Shown piece after piece: positions 32,901 through 41,147 of a stretch of DNA of 58,165 bases (the stretch's first letter is position 1; each line of letters starts with the position of its first letter). The notes under the pieces were generated by a model, which saw only the letters and a list, made by a program, of their open reading frames with translations, made no database searches and was not told where the DNA came from. The translations under genes and the position numbers were made by a program. Source of the stretch: an uncultured Pseudomonadota bacterium. Lineage in GTDB: Bacteria; Pseudomonadota; Alphaproteobacteria; UBA9219. The stretch is taken from positions 1-58,165 of the forward strand of contig CAIXHP010000059.1 of assembly GCA_903919315.1 (NCBI GenBank), read 5' to 3'.

Positions 32901-34469
32901 CGCGATGTGACGGTCGGCGCGGCGCTGGCTTCGACGAATCTGAGCGACGGCGAGCATCGTTATGTGAGCGTGACGACCGGCGCGAATATTCAGGGTGTGT
33001 TGACCGAGACAACCGTTGCCAAGGATTTGACCGACGGCGGATGGGCGGGCAGCGTGTCGGCGCTCGGCGGATTTTACGGCATTAGCCTGCGCGCGCGGTA
33101 CCGTCATTTCAGTGATTTTCTAAGCGAGTCCGTCAACAACTTTGACCTTCCTCTCGCGTCCGATGCCGCGCTTGACGCGAACACGCAGCTTTATGTGCCG
33201 ATCTTGGGCGATTACAGCGTCGGTTTTTCGGCGTTGCGCGAGAGCTTTGCCGATACGTCGCTGGTCCCGCGTAATACCTATAGCTGGCGTTCGTCGAAGA
33301 GCCTTTGGGGGCTGAGTTTCACCAGTTCGGCGGAGTATATCGTCGATGCTGAGAAGCGGTTTCAGGACACGTTCGGCGTTCAGACCCGTTTGTGGGGCGT
33401 GGATTTGCGCGCGGTGGGCACTTACGAGATCAAGCCGGTGCGGCGGTTTCGCGACGCGAATTTTATGGCGGACTATCGCTTGACGGAGCGTCTGTCCGCG
33501 CAAACGCAAATCGAGAAAGACCTGACCAGCAGCGATCGCACGTCGTTCGGCCAGAGCATCAATTGGGATTTCGATACGTTTCGCCTGAGTTTTTACGGCC
33601 AAATGGACAACAGCTCGCAGTATTCCGTCGGCATGAACGTTTTGTTTTCACTCAATCACGACAAGGCGACGGACAGTTGGCGGATGCAGCCGCAGCAGAC
33701 CTCCGGCGGCGGCGCGATCACGGGGCGGGTTTTTGTGGACGAAGACGGCGACGGAAAGCCCGACGAGGGCGGAAAGCTCATGCCCGATGTCAAGGTGCGT
33801 GTGAATCGCGCGGCGGCCACGTTGAGTCCGGACGGTTACTTTGTCGCGCCCGTCACGCCCTATGAGCCGTCGCGCGTGGAACTGGACGAAGGCTCTATCA
33901 CCGATCCTTTGCTGACTCCGGTCACGCGGGGGTATCAGGTTGTCACGCGGCCGGGCGACACGGTCGTGGCCGACTTCCCGCTGGTGCGCACGACGATCAT
34001 CGACGGCACGGTGACGTTCCTCGACGACAAGGGCGACAAGCGCGAACTGGGCGATATTGTTGTTGAGCTGGAGGACAAGGACGGCAAGCCGCTGCGTCGT
34101 GTCATGAGCGCGGTCGACGGCTATTTTATCTTTGATAAAATTAAGATCGGCGAATATTTGCTGACGGTGCCGGAGGAAGCGCTTGCAGCCTATAACGCCG
34201 CGCTCGACAGCAAGGTTCGCATTGTCATCGAGGAAGTCAGCGAGTTTGTTACCGGCAAAGACATTCTCTTGCTTCAGAAGGAAAAGTTGAACGGCCCGCC
34301 GATCTTCGATCCGATTGCTCCAGCCGCTGCGTCCGGCGAGACCGCGCCGCCGCTTCCTTCGATTCCGTCGCTGCCGCCGCCCGAAGCGATGAAGCCGGAG
34401 TCGTATGAAGTGAAGCCTCGGTCTTCGGTCTCTTCCGACCCGCTACCTCCTGGGACGGCGGAGGAATAA
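29973..34469 (+). CDS. Usher-like outer-membrane protein with duplicated N-terminal half and C-terminal SdrD/Cna-B-like domain
   Basis: 1498 residues from the ATG at 29973 (signal peptide WFVVGAVAALLVLFSGGPAA). Residues about 69-200 and 590-715 are copies of one module (FIEALDLPGGVFLPLNDLVQ, SAIDRTQSTI). An FSG..PGY-VELYR module occurs at about 238-295 and 859-915. A related module lies at about 352-480. A Pro/Ala-rich linker occupies about 490-585. Residues about 760-1230 are beta-strand rich and read as an usher-type barrel (NKFVYTLAADERGKNL, GFSALRESFADTS). From about 1244 is GRVFVDEDGDGKPDEGG, an SdrD-like calcium-loop segment. Its role as secretion pore for the DUF4402 subunits is inferred. 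An upstream ATG at 29865 is possible but precedes no signal peptide. Confidence 0.72.
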   Translation: MPRRSIWFARWFVVGAVAALLVLFSGGPAAAADTQPFLSNLERLKNVLTGETAAPPMPVADSVLTLLPRVENAPFDGELIEAIDLPGQTFLPLAAFVRILGFAITVDSGKDIASGFFFAPENTFNLDLNNRTVRIRSTQHALTRGDVRKRNGQIYVDVAALTAWFGVGSAIDRAQSTILFSTDRKRPQEAWDERAALWAKRYVALEVERQQAQVLPKCRPAAAQRPSGGGEPVAMRRFSGEATPGYQVELYRDDALAAFQIADAQGRYDFADIVLSEGEHVVRTVAYGAQGQRSEKTETVAVTVPPCEMPPAATATPVADHPADVLPRKEASAPIAAGKSVAATAAKNWTERSIVRDHQTLGAVEAFVDLKGTFLRLDSLLRLLGISYRTPDSVYALDIVRKDGSVVALDIPKRVYVENGQQHGLYDNDAFGNEDKIFVNMTLLNRILPPNQFVEDPTTRSVDVTEAQGGILGLWSDTTTDTADMAPPPLAAPVQPVIVDDVSSGQQQASGAAASTTEAPAEAGDVLHLEQPAAPLPPSPAPPSAVVAAPPKVESVTTRVADKGAEETDDKTDGNDVLILQPRIKSQPPSNVFIEALDLPGGVFLPLNDLVQILEFPIKVDPERSTASGFFLAPENIFELDVEKRAARVGSERYSVTRSDVRRREGQIYVSVESFAKWFGIASAIDRTQSTIHFTTDKKLPEEEREERQKRWQKMLAVVEPDGNHDPVLQNDYQAIGYPTVDVNLGSSYTHTAQASSSGGEGSQPFAANYNIQGAMDLAYLTGQFYAQGSMDGSMMDTLRFQAGRKDPGGGLLGGLHATEFSLGDVTSPSLTLVTSNSLGRGFTVSNRDLSASENFDFRNFSGDSVPGYEVELYRNNVLVAFQTVDASGRYNFVNIPILYGENTFRIVFYGSQGQREERVESVSASSALLKENKFVYTLAADERGKNLLPVGRESAANPSTPAGMQLVGGVRYGLTRDVTVGAALASTNLSDGEHRYVSVTTGANIQGVLTETTVAKDLTDGGWAGSVSALGGFYGISLRARYRHFSDFLSESVNNFDLPLASDAALDANTQLYVPILGDYSVGFSALRESFADTSLVPRNTYSWRSSKSLWGLSFTSSAEYIVDAEKRFQDTFGVQTRLWGVDLRAVGTYEIKPVRRFRDANFMADYRLTERLSAQTQIEKDLTSSDRTSFGQSINWDFDTFRLSFYGQMDNSSQYSVGMNVLFSLNHDKATDSWRMQPQQTSGGGAITGRVFVDEDGDGKPDEGGKLMPDVKVRVNRAAATLSPDGYFVAPVTPYEPSRVELDEGSITDPLLTPVTRGYQVVTRPGDTVVADFPLVRTTIIDGTVTFLDDKGDKRELGDIVVELEDKDGKPLRRVMSAVDGYFIFDKIKIGEYLLTVPEEALAAYNAALDSKVRIVIEEVSEFVTGKDILLLQKEKLNGPPIFDPIAPAAASGETAPPLPSIPSLPPPEAMKPESYEVKPRSSVSSDPLPPGTAEE

Positions 34470-35024
34470 GGGCGACAATAACAAAATATTTTTTTTCGAA
34501 ACCAACCCGTGCGCCGTTCTGCGCTGTGTTCGGTGAAAATTTGCTAAAATTTGCCTGAAATTTCGTGCCGTTATTGTGCAGTGCAATGATATTCTTGAGG
34601 AAAACGTGGTTAAGACGTGCGTCGTCTCAGTGGCCGATAGAGGGTTGTGGAAGCGTGGATGTGCTGAATGTGTTTGCGTTATAGATCGTGATTTATCTCT
34701 GTTTCATCGTTGATTTTCATGCAATCTACATACAACCGTAGGTGCGGATGAATTTTGTTGGATGCGCGGTTTTTCGTCGCGATGGTTGGAATAGAGTTAT
34801 CGGCGTTCTCATTCTGCGATGTGTCCTTTTTATCGTTGGGCCTGCGTTTGCAAATTGCGAGTCGATTTCAATAGTGTTGTGCAGCGCATGATCTGCATGT
34901 GGCTGCATACTAGACTATGCGCGTATTACACCGTTTCATTCACCTGTCATGGTATACTGAGAGGGTTCGATAGTGTGAGATTTTGCATATTGAGTTGGTG
35001 CGGCGAGCCGAGGGTTACTTGGTT
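34470..35024. other. AT-rich spacer before the third DUF4402 gene
   Basis: No gene seen. At 34536-34565 are three phased A/T tracts (AAAATTTGC, AAAATTTGC, GAAATTTCG) at about 10-bp spacing, a pattern that bends DNA. Around 34878-34925 are several TGCA/GCATG motifs. Composition is distinctly more AT-rich than the genes on either side, so the last subunit gene probably has its own promoter. Confidence 0.5.
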
Positions 35025-35531
35025 ATGATGTGTCCCCTTTTGAAATGGCTGGTCTGTTCGTCTCTTGTCCTGTTCGCGGGCAATGTTGCGGCTGCGACTC
35101 AATCTATGACGGCGAGCATCGGCTTTGATTCCTTGCTCAGCATCACCAACAGCACCAACATCAGCTTTGGTTTCGTGAAGGCGGATCAGGCGGGAACGTA
35201 TACGATCTCGCCCACCGGTCAGGTCACGTCTTCGAATGATGGCCAGTGGTTGGGCGGCGGGATGAGCGCGGGTTCGATGACCATAGCGGGTTCGGCGACG
35301 CAAACAATCGACATCAACGTAAACAACTATGTTGCCGACAAGGGCGTGACTCCTTCGGCGGCGACTTGCGCCTATGACGGAGGAGGGAGCGCTCCCTGTT
35401 CATTGGCCAGTCTGGCCGCTCCGGGTTCCGGCAAGCCGTTGTTGGTCGGCATTACCGTTGCCGTGGACGGCACGCAAACCACAGGCGCTACAGCCGCGCC
35501 GTCCTTCGACGTCGTCGTCAATTATCACTGA
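35025..35531 (+). CDS. DUF4402 exported protein, second major-type subunit paralogue
   Basis: 168 residues with a signal peptide (LLKWLVCSSLVLFAGNVAA, cleavage near A-ATQ). Closely related to the protein at 27754: TASIGFDSLLSITNSTNISF, GTYTISPTGQVTS, MTIAGSATQTIDI, TPSAATCAYDGGGSAPC and the ending FDVVVNYH with a penultimate Tyr. It is separated from the usher gene by 555 bp, so it may be expressed under different conditions as an alternative fibre subunit. The start could also be the ATG at 35028. Confidence 0.8.
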   Translation: MMCPLLKWLVCSSLVLFAGNVAAATQSMTASIGFDSLLSITNSTNISFGFVKADQAGTYTISPTGQVTSSNDGQWLGGGMSAGSMTIAGSATQTIDINVNNYVADKGVTPSAATCAYDGGGSAPCSLASLAAPGSGKPLLVGITVAVDGTQTTGATAAPSFDVVVNYH

Positions 35532-35544
35532 TGTGTCGGCACTG

Positions 35545-36213
35545 CTATGATGGGTGCGCGGATCGCGTGGATCGTGGCGTGCGGTGAGATGCGCTCTGTG
35601 GTCTGACTCTTTGGTCGATTCCGGCCATGATTTCGTCGATGGGCATTATCCGCAGGCCGGGCGCGTTGTGATCGTCCCTTCGTTGCTCAAGCGACGTGTA
35701 ATAGCGTGTCATTTCGGGGAGGCCTCGGTTCGTCGCCTCGGCGGCGATGATCACGTTGTACCCAGCCTTGGCAAAATCAAAGGCCGTCTCGCTCACGCAG
35801 TAATAGTCTTTCTTGGCAATGTCGCCTTCGGTAAGGCCGCTGAGGATGATGGTCGTGTAGCCCTCGCGTTCGACATAGTCCCGTATCGACGGCTCGCGAT
35901 AGAGCGAATAGTGGTTTTTGAAGGCGATTAGGGAATCGGGCGACTGCAGCAGATCGATGTCGGCTCCGGGAAAGCGTTGCAGTGTTTCTTGATTTCGCGA
36001 GGGCATATGCATCCGCGGTCCGACACCTTTGGGGTAGGGTAGAAAACCTTCCTTGGTGCCATATGCTACGGCTACTGAGAGGATGTCTTGGTCGTTCAGA
36101 GCGTTTCGCAGGCGACAGATATTTTGCTGCAATTTTCCCCGCGCTCGAAAATAATCGGGACAGATGTTCGCATAGCATCTTTGCATATCGACGATAAAGT
36201 GAATTATGGACAT
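35545..36213 (-). CDS. Isochorismatase-family cysteine hydrolase
   Basis: 222 residues with the isochorismatase-like fold: catalytic Asp in IIHFIVDMQRCY, Lys in LIAFKNHYSLYR, and the nucleophile Cys in KKDYYCVSETAFDFAKAGY, equivalent to the usual GVxTxxCVxxTA-x-A element. The preceding SGLTEGD is less canonical. The C-terminal tail is Arg/Ser-rich and probably disordered. Substrate cannot be predicted (amides such as nicotinamide or carbamates are typical). Convergent with the DUF4402 gene. ATG 36213 is preferred to GTG 36228. Confidence 0.75.
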   Translation of the reverse strand: MSIIHFIVDMQRCYANICPDYFRARGKLQQNICRLRNALNDQDILSVAVAYGTKEGFLPYPKGVGPRMHMPSRNQETLQRFPGADIDLLQSPDSLIAFKNHYSLYREPSIRDYVEREGYTTIILSGLTEGDIAKKDYYCVSETAFDFAKAGYNVIIAAEATNRGLPEMTRYYTSLEQRRDDHNAPGLRIMPIDEIMAGIDQRVRPQSASHRTPRSTRSAHPS

Positions 36214-36377
36214 AAAAAACAGACCCACCCGAAAACGGAATTATGCCTAATGACCAGACCTTAAGAATTGGAACGCGCCAAAGCCCTCACTTGGGGTAAG
36301 GCTAACATCTAGGGACGTGTTTTCAAGCGGATAATTTAGTTGCGAGGGGCGCTAGGAAGTCTGGGCCGGGCGAATTT

Positions 36378-36451
36378 TGGCTGGGGGACTAGGATTCGAA
36401 CCTAGGTAAACAGAGTCAGAGTCTGTTGTCCTACCGCTAGACGATCCCCCA
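36378..36451 (-). tRNA. tRNA-Gln(CTG)
   Basis: Reading the minus strand, the acceptor stem TGGGGGA/TCCCCCA closes the cloverleaf. The anticodon arm ACAGA-CTCTGAC-TCTGT gives anticodon CTG. The T arm CTAGGTTCGAATCCTAG is perfect, and discriminator G plus CCA are encoded. It decodes CAG. Located between the hydrolase gene and rlmE. Confidence 0.95.
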
Positions 36452-36546
36452 ACGGGCTTCAGGCGGTTTTCCTATCATATCATTTGGGGTTTGGGTAGAT
36501 TGGAAGTGAGGGTTTTTCATCTTTTGTTTCAAAGGGCTTCAGGATC

Positions 36547-37251
36547 ATGAAGGGTAGCGGTAAAAATCGGGGGCTGGGCGGGATCGCCTCGCGGCGGCGG
36601 GCGGCTGTGCGGGTCAAGACCGGGCGGCGGCGCACGGTGTCCTCTAAGAAGTGGCTGGAACGGCAGCTTAACGATCCCTACGTCGCGGCGGCCAAGGAGA
36701 GCGGTTATCGTTCCCGTGCGGCGTTTAAGCTGATCCAGCTTGATGAGCAGTTCAAGCTGCTGCGGCCCGGCATGCGGATGGTCGATCTGGGCGCGGCTCC
36801 CGGCGGCTGGAGTCAGGTGGCGGCGGCGAAGATCGGCGGGAAGGGGAAGCTGGTCGCGCTCGACATTCTGCCGATGGAGCCGATCAAGGGCGTTGAAGTC
36901 CTGCTGATGGATTTTCTCGCCGACGACGCGCCCAACCGCTTGCGGGCGGCTTTGCTGGGCGATGCCGATCTGGTGTTGAGCGATATGGCTCCGCCCACCA
37001 CCGGGCATAACGGCACGGACTATCTGCGGATCATGGCTCTGGTGGAGACGGCGGCGCATTTCGCCATGCAGGTGCTTACCCCCGGCGGGACGTTTGTCTG
37101 CAAGCTGTTTCAGGGCGGCGCGGAGAAGGCTTTGCTGGATAGCCTGAAGCAAAACTTCGCCAAAGTGAAACACGCCAAGCCCGCCGCCAGCCGCGCCGAT
37201 TCATCGGAGAATTATCTGGTGGCGATGGGGTTCAAGGGACGGCGCGATTAG
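36547..37251 (+). CDS. rlmE: 23S rRNA (uridine-2'-O)-methyltransferase RlmE (FtsJ)
   Basis: Methylates U2552 in the peptidyl-transferase A loop. The 234 residues have the SAM motif VDLGAAPGGWSQVAA, SDMAPPTTGHN, GGTFVCKLFQGG, and the K-D-K-E set (Lys in RSRAAFKL, Asp in LSDM, Lys in VCKLF, Glu in SSENYLV). A basic N-terminal extension of about 45 residues (RRRAAVRVKTGRRRTV) is longer than in E. coli and resembles other alphaproteobacterial members. Convergent with rlmJ with a 4-bp overlap. Confidence 0.95.
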   Translation: MKGSGKNRGLGGIASRRRAAVRVKTGRRRTVSSKKWLERQLNDPYVAAAKESGYRSRAAFKLIQLDEQFKLLRPGMRMVDLGAAPGGWSQVAAAKIGGKGKLVALDILPMEPIKGVEVLLMDFLADDAPNRLRAALLGDADLVLSDMAPPTTGHNGTDYLRIMALVETAAHFAMQVLTPGGTFVCKLFQGGAEKALLDSLKQNFAKVKHAKPAASRADSSENYLVAMGFKGRRD

Positions 37252-38084
37252 GCCGGTTTCGCCAGCCACTTCACCACGCTGTTCGGGTATTGGGTCTGCA
37301 ACGCTTGATGCAGGGCGGGGAAGAGCTGCGTCAGTTGCGCGTCGAACGACCATGGCGGGTTGACGAGGATAAAGCCGGAGCCGTTCAGGCGGTCGTGCCG
37401 CGTTTCCTCGGCCCAGAGGAATTCGGCGCAGAGGATTTCGGGGATGCCCGTCGCGACCAGCGCTTCGTGAAAGCGCCAGATGGTGGGGCGTTCCTTGATG
37501 GGATACCAAATGGCCACTTGTCCCTGCGGCCAACGTTTGTGGAGCGCGGCGACGGCGTTGGTCAGGCGGGCGAATTCGTCCGCTTCTTCGAATGGCGGGT
37601 CGATCAGCGCGAGGCCGCGCCGCTCCGGCGGGGGAAAGAGCGCCGTCAGGGCTTCGTAGCCGTCGCGGTGGTGCGTCTGGACTTGCTTGTCGCCGTGGAA
37701 GAGGCGCTTGAGGGCGCGGGCATCTTCGGGGTGCAGCTCGCAGGCGATCAGCCGATCTTGGGGGCGGAGCAGGTGGCGCACCAAGAGCGGTGAGCCGGGG
37801 TAAAGGCGCAACGCGCCTCCCGCGTTCAGGTCGTTCAACACGCGGCTGTAATCGGCCAGCGCGGGGATGGCTGGCGATGCTTGCAGGCGGTGGATGCCGT
37901 TTGCCGCTTCGTCGGTTTTCTGCGCCAACGGATCGGACAGGTCATAAAGCCCGATGCCTGCGTGCGTGTCCAGCACCGCAAAGCCCTTATCCTTGGCGCG
38001 AAGATGCTCGACGAGCAGCGTCAGCAGCGCGTGCTTGACGACATCGCAGATGTTTCCGGCGTGATAGATGTGGCGGTAATTCAT
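37248..38084 (-). CDS. rlmJ: 23S rRNA (adenine-N6)-methyltransferase RlmJ
   Basis: Methylates A2030 of 23S rRNA. The 278 residues start with the family signature MNYRHIYHAGNICDVVKHAL and contain VLDTHAGIGLYDL (SAM binding), YPGSPLLVRHLLRPQD and the catalytic LIDPPFE (DPPF/Y motif), plus GSGFILVNPPW near the C-terminus. An upstream in-frame extension is excluded by the strong signature at the chosen ATG. rlmE lies convergently opposite. Confidence 0.95.
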   Translation of the reverse strand: MNYRHIYHAGNICDVVKHALLTLLVEHLRAKDKGFAVLDTHAGIGLYDLSDPLAQKTDEAANGIHRLQASPAIPALADYSRVLNDLNAGGALRLYPGSPLLVRHLLRPQDRLIACELHPEDARALKRLFHGDKQVQTHHRDGYEALTALFPPPERRGLALIDPPFEEADEFARLTNAVAALHKRWPQGQVAIWYPIKERPTIWRFHEALVATGIPEILCAEFLWAEETRHDRLNGSGFILVNPPWSFDAQLTQLFPALHQALQTQYPNSVVKWLAKPA

Positions 38085-38157
38085 GGGTGTCGGGCGGCTC
38101 GCATTACAGGGCGCAGGGGGACGAAGCGTCGGAGCGCAAGGCCACACGCCGCCGCTG

Positions 38158-38748
38158 TCAGTCGCCTTGGTAGCCGAGTGCGCGGGTCTTTTCCAGCTCC
38201 CTTTGACGGGTGTTGCCGTCGACCAGCGCCATCGAGCCGATCAGGGTGTCGTGGATCGGGTTGAGGCCGCAGTAGCCGAGGATATTGCGTTTCAGGCTTC
38301 GGATGCTGTGGGCGCAGAAGTACCAGCGGAAAAGACAGGCGGGCATCCCCATCGTGACGATCAGGCGCACCGAGCGGCCCGGCAGCAGGCTTTGGCCGAC
38401 CGCCTTGCCCTCCTCAATGCGGCTAAAGGCGAAGCCGGGGCGGAAGGTTTGCTCGAAAAAGCCCTTGAGCAACGCGGGCAGGTTGCCCAGCCATAGGGGA
38501 AAGATGATGACGATATGCTCGGCCCACAACATGTCCTCTTGCGCCTTGGCGATCGCGGGCGGGGGCGGAGCGCGGCTCCAATCGTCCATGGTGCGCAGGA
38601 TGGGGAAATCAAGCTCGCCTACGTTGATGCGCCTGACTTCGTGTCCAGCATCGTGCGCGCCACCGGCATAAGCGTGCGCCAGCGCGTGACAAAAGTGCAT
38701 GGGTGAGGGATCGGGGTGGCCGTCCAGTATGAGAATGCGTTTTGCCAT
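38158..38748 (-). CDS. NAD(P)H dehydrogenase (quinone)-family flavodoxin-fold protein
   Basis: 196 residues of the NQO1/MdaB/KefF-type fold: RILILDGHPDPSPMHFCHAL at the N-terminus binds FMN/FAD phosphate, AEHIVIIFPLWLGNLPALLKGF is the family PxxWxxxPAxLK motif, and GMPACLFRWYF follows. Predicted two-electron quinone reductase in the cytoplasm or at the membrane. The ATG follows aggagg, an excellent ribosome-binding site. It is not obviously linked to rlmJ. Confidence 0.88.
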   Translation of the reverse strand: MAKRILILDGHPDPSPMHFCHALAHAYAGGAHDAGHEVRRINVGELDFPILRTMDDWSRAPPPPAIAKAQEDMLWAEHIVIIFPLWLGNLPALLKGFFEQTFRPGFAFSRIEEGKAVGQSLLPGRSVRLIVTMGMPACLFRWYFCAHSIRSLKRNILGYCGLNPIHDTLIGSMALVDGNTRQRELEKTRALGYQGD

Positions 38749-39063
38749 GGTCGTCCTCCTGTTTTGGGTGCCAAAAGCAAGAAGGCCTTAAACCAAACGC
38801 CGCTCCTTCGTGATCGCCTGCCTACTGTCGCACCGGTCGATGAAAAGCGCCGACAAGAAGAAAAACTTCACAACAGAATACTATTCCTTTGTTGGTGGCT
38901 AAGTCAAGGTTATGTGGTGCGAAGTAGAGGTCAAGCGCTGTTCCGTGGCGTGAAAGACACCGGGACAATTTTGAAAGTGAACGTCAAAGAATGGCAAGGT
39001 GCCAATTAAGCGTTATGATCGCTGCGGCCCACCCCCTTCTTACCCTGTCCACGGGGGAGGGAA
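38749..39063. other. Intergenic region with one palindromic element, no confident gene
   Basis: Contains a diverged C/G-rich palindromic element at about 39026-39062 just after the trpA stop. An AT-richer stretch (38840-39009) has coding-like short frames but no complete recognisable gene and no ribosome-binding site; it may be a decayed gene. Confidence 0.5.
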
Positions 39064-39897
39064 CTACCTCAGCGCCAGTGTTCGGACAAAGTTCAGGACA
39101 TCGTTCACCAGTTCGGGCTTGGCCTTGCCGTTTGCGTCCAGACCTGCGGCGATGCGGTTGACGATGGCGCTGCCGACCACGACCGCGTCGGCGTGAGAGC
39201 TAAGGGCGCGGGCTTGCTCCGGTGTCGTGATGCCGAAACCGACCGCGATGGGGAGATCGGTGCTTTGGCGCAAACGCTCAATCGCCTCGCGCACCGGGGC
39301 GGCGCTGGCTTGCTTGTTGCCGGTGATGCCGGTGACGGAGACGTAATAGAGAAACCCGCTGGCGTTGTTCAGCACGGTGGGAAGGCGTTTGGCGTCCGTC
39401 GTCGGCGTGACGAGACGGATGAAGTTCAGCCCCTCGCGCAAGGCCGGGAGGCAGAGTTCGCTGTCTTCTTCGGGCGGCAGATCGACCACGATCAACCCGT
39501 CTGTCCCCGCCGCCTTCGCGTCCTTGAGGAATCGCTCCGCGCCATAGGCGTAGATCGGATTGAAATAGCCCATCAACACCAGCGGCGTGGCCTGATCCTG
39601 CGCACGAAAGTCGTGCACGAGATCAAGAATCTTCGCCAGCGTCATGCCCGCGTTTAAGGCCCGCAGTCCGGCGGCCTGAATGGTCGGCCCGTCCGCCATC
39701 GGATCGCTGAACGGCATCCCCAGTTCGATGATGTCTGCGCCAGCCCGTGGCAACCCTGCCAATAATGCTGCAAAAGTCGCGGCATCCGGATCGCCCGCCG
39801 TGACGAAGGTGACCAGCCCGCAACGCTTTGCCGCCTTGAGCGCCGCGAAGCGCGTGGTGAGGCGGCTTGTGAAAGGCTCGGATGAAAAATGGCTCAC
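39064..39897 (-). CDS. trpA: Tryptophan synthase alpha chain
   Basis: Cleaves indole-3-glycerol phosphate to indole and G3P, passing indole to TrpB. From GTG 39897 the protein is 277 residues with the catalytic Glu in [18 protein letters not shown], the catalytic Asp in [10 protein letters not shown], the flexible loop [13 protein letters not shown] and the phosphate loop [18 protein letters not shown]. The GTG overlaps the trpB stop (GTGA), so the two chains are translationally coupled. A longer upstream frame is only antisense-like readthrough of trpB. Confidence 0.97.
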   Translation of the reverse strand: MSHFSSEPFTSRLTTRFAALKAAKRCGLVTFVTAGDPDAATFAALLAGLPRAGADIIELGMPFSDPMADGPTIQAAGLRALNAGMTLAKILDLVHDFRAQDQATPLVLMGYFNPIYAYGAERFLKDAKAAGTDGLIVVDLPPEEDSELCLPALREGLNFIRLVTPTTDAKRLPTVLNNASGFLYYVSVTGITGNKQASAAPVREAIERLRQSTDLPIAVGFGITTPEQARALSSHADAVVVGSAIVNRIAAGLDANGKAKPELVNDVLNFVRTLALR

Positions 39898-41117
39898 AAC
39901 GTCACTCCCAGTTTCTCCGCTACCGTGAAAATATCCTTGTCCCCGCGTCCGCAGATGTTGACGACCATCAGGTGATCTTTGGGAAGCGTGGGCGCGAGTT
40001 TCTGGACGTGGGCGAGGGCGTGCGACGGCTCGAGCGCTGGGATGATGCCTTCGAGGCGGCTGCACATCTGAAACGCGGCGATGGCTTCGTCGTCGGTGGC
40101 GGCGGCATACTCCACGCGCTGGGTGTCGTGCAGCCACGCATGTTCGGGGCCGACTCCGGGATAATCGAGGCCCGCCGAGATCGAATGCGCTTCCTGAATT
40201 TGTCCGTCTTCGCTTTGCAAGAAATAGCTGCGCATGCCGTGAAGAACGCCCGCCTTGCCGCCCGCTAGAGCAGCGGCGTGCATGCCGGTGTTTACGCCAT
40301 GTCCGGCGGCTTCGACCGCAACCATTTTGACGGAAGGCTCGTTGAGGAATTCATAGAACAGCCCCATCGCGTTCGAGCCGCCGCCGACGCAGGCGACCAG
40401 CGAGTCCGGCAAGCGGCCTTCGGCCTCCATAATCTGGGAACGAACCTCGCGTCCCATCACCGCCTGAAAATCGCGCACCATCATGGGATAGGGATGCGGC
40501 CCGCCGACGGTGCCGATGATGTAGAAGGTGTCTTCGACATGGCTGACCCAGTCGCGCAACGCTTCGTTCATCGCGTCTTTCAGCGAGCGCGAACCGCTGG
40601 TGACGGGCTTGACCTCCGCGCCGAGCAGCTTCATGCGAAAGACGTTGGGCTTTTGCCGTTCGATGTCCAACTCGCCCATGTAAACGGTGCAAGGCAGGTT
40701 GAACAACGCCGCGACGGTCGCTGTGGCGACGCCGTGTTGGCCCGCGCCCGTCTCGGCGATGATGCGCGTCTTGCCCATGCGCTTGGCCAACAGGATTTGG
40801 CCCATGCAGTGGTTGATCTTGTGAGCGCCGGTGTGGTTCAGCTCGTCGCGCTTCATGTAGATTTTCGCGCCGCCTAGTTTCTCGGTCAGGCGCGGCGCGT
40901 AATACAGCGGCGAGGGCCGACCGACGTAATGCTTGAGGTAGTAATCCAGCTCGGTCTGAAACGCGGGATCGGCCTTGGCTTTGGCGTAGGCTTCTTCGAC
41001 CGCCAGCACGAGCGGCATCAGCGTCTCGGCGACAAAGCGTCCACCGTACAGGCCGAAATGCCCGGATTCATCGGGGCCGGAGCGATAAGAATTCTGCGGT
41101 TTTGGTTCGTTTTTCAT
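39894..41117 (-). CDS. trpB: Tryptophan synthase beta chain
   Basis: PLP enzyme joining indole with serine. The 407 residues show [18 protein letters not shown] with the PLP lysine, [30 protein letters not shown], and the phosphate-binding [14 protein letters not shown]. Standard length and class (TrpB1). It lies 30 bp after trpF and is coupled to trpA. Confidence 0.98.
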   Translation of the reverse strand: MKNEPKPQNSYRSGPDESGHFGLYGGRFVAETLMPLVLAVEEAYAKAKADPAFQTELDYYLKHYVGRPSPLYYAPRLTEKLGGAKIYMKRDELNHTGAHKINHCMGQILLAKRMGKTRIIAETGAGQHGVATATVAALFNLPCTVYMGELDIERQKPNVFRMKLLGAEVKPVTSGSRSLKDAMNEALRDWVSHVEDTFYIIGTVGGPHPYPMMVRDFQAVMGREVRSQIMEAEGRLPDSLVACVGGGSNAMGLFYEFLNEPSVKMVAVEAAGHGVNTGMHAAALAGGKAGVLHGMRSYFLQSEDGQIQEAHSISAGLDYPGVGPEHAWLHDTQRVEYAAATDDEAIAAFQMCSRLEGIIPALEPSHALAHVQKLAPTLPKDHLMVVNICGRGDKDIFTVAEKLGVTL

Positions 41118-41147
41118 GCAGGCACCTTAGCGGATTTGCTCCGCGCG

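Noticed and set aside
38716-39009. Plus-strand short ORF and a 20-codon ORF at 38840-38902 in the spacer before trpA
   Set aside because: Codon-like in places, but lacks a ribosome-binding site and recognisable family, and part overlaps the quinone reductase 5' end. At most a decayed gene.
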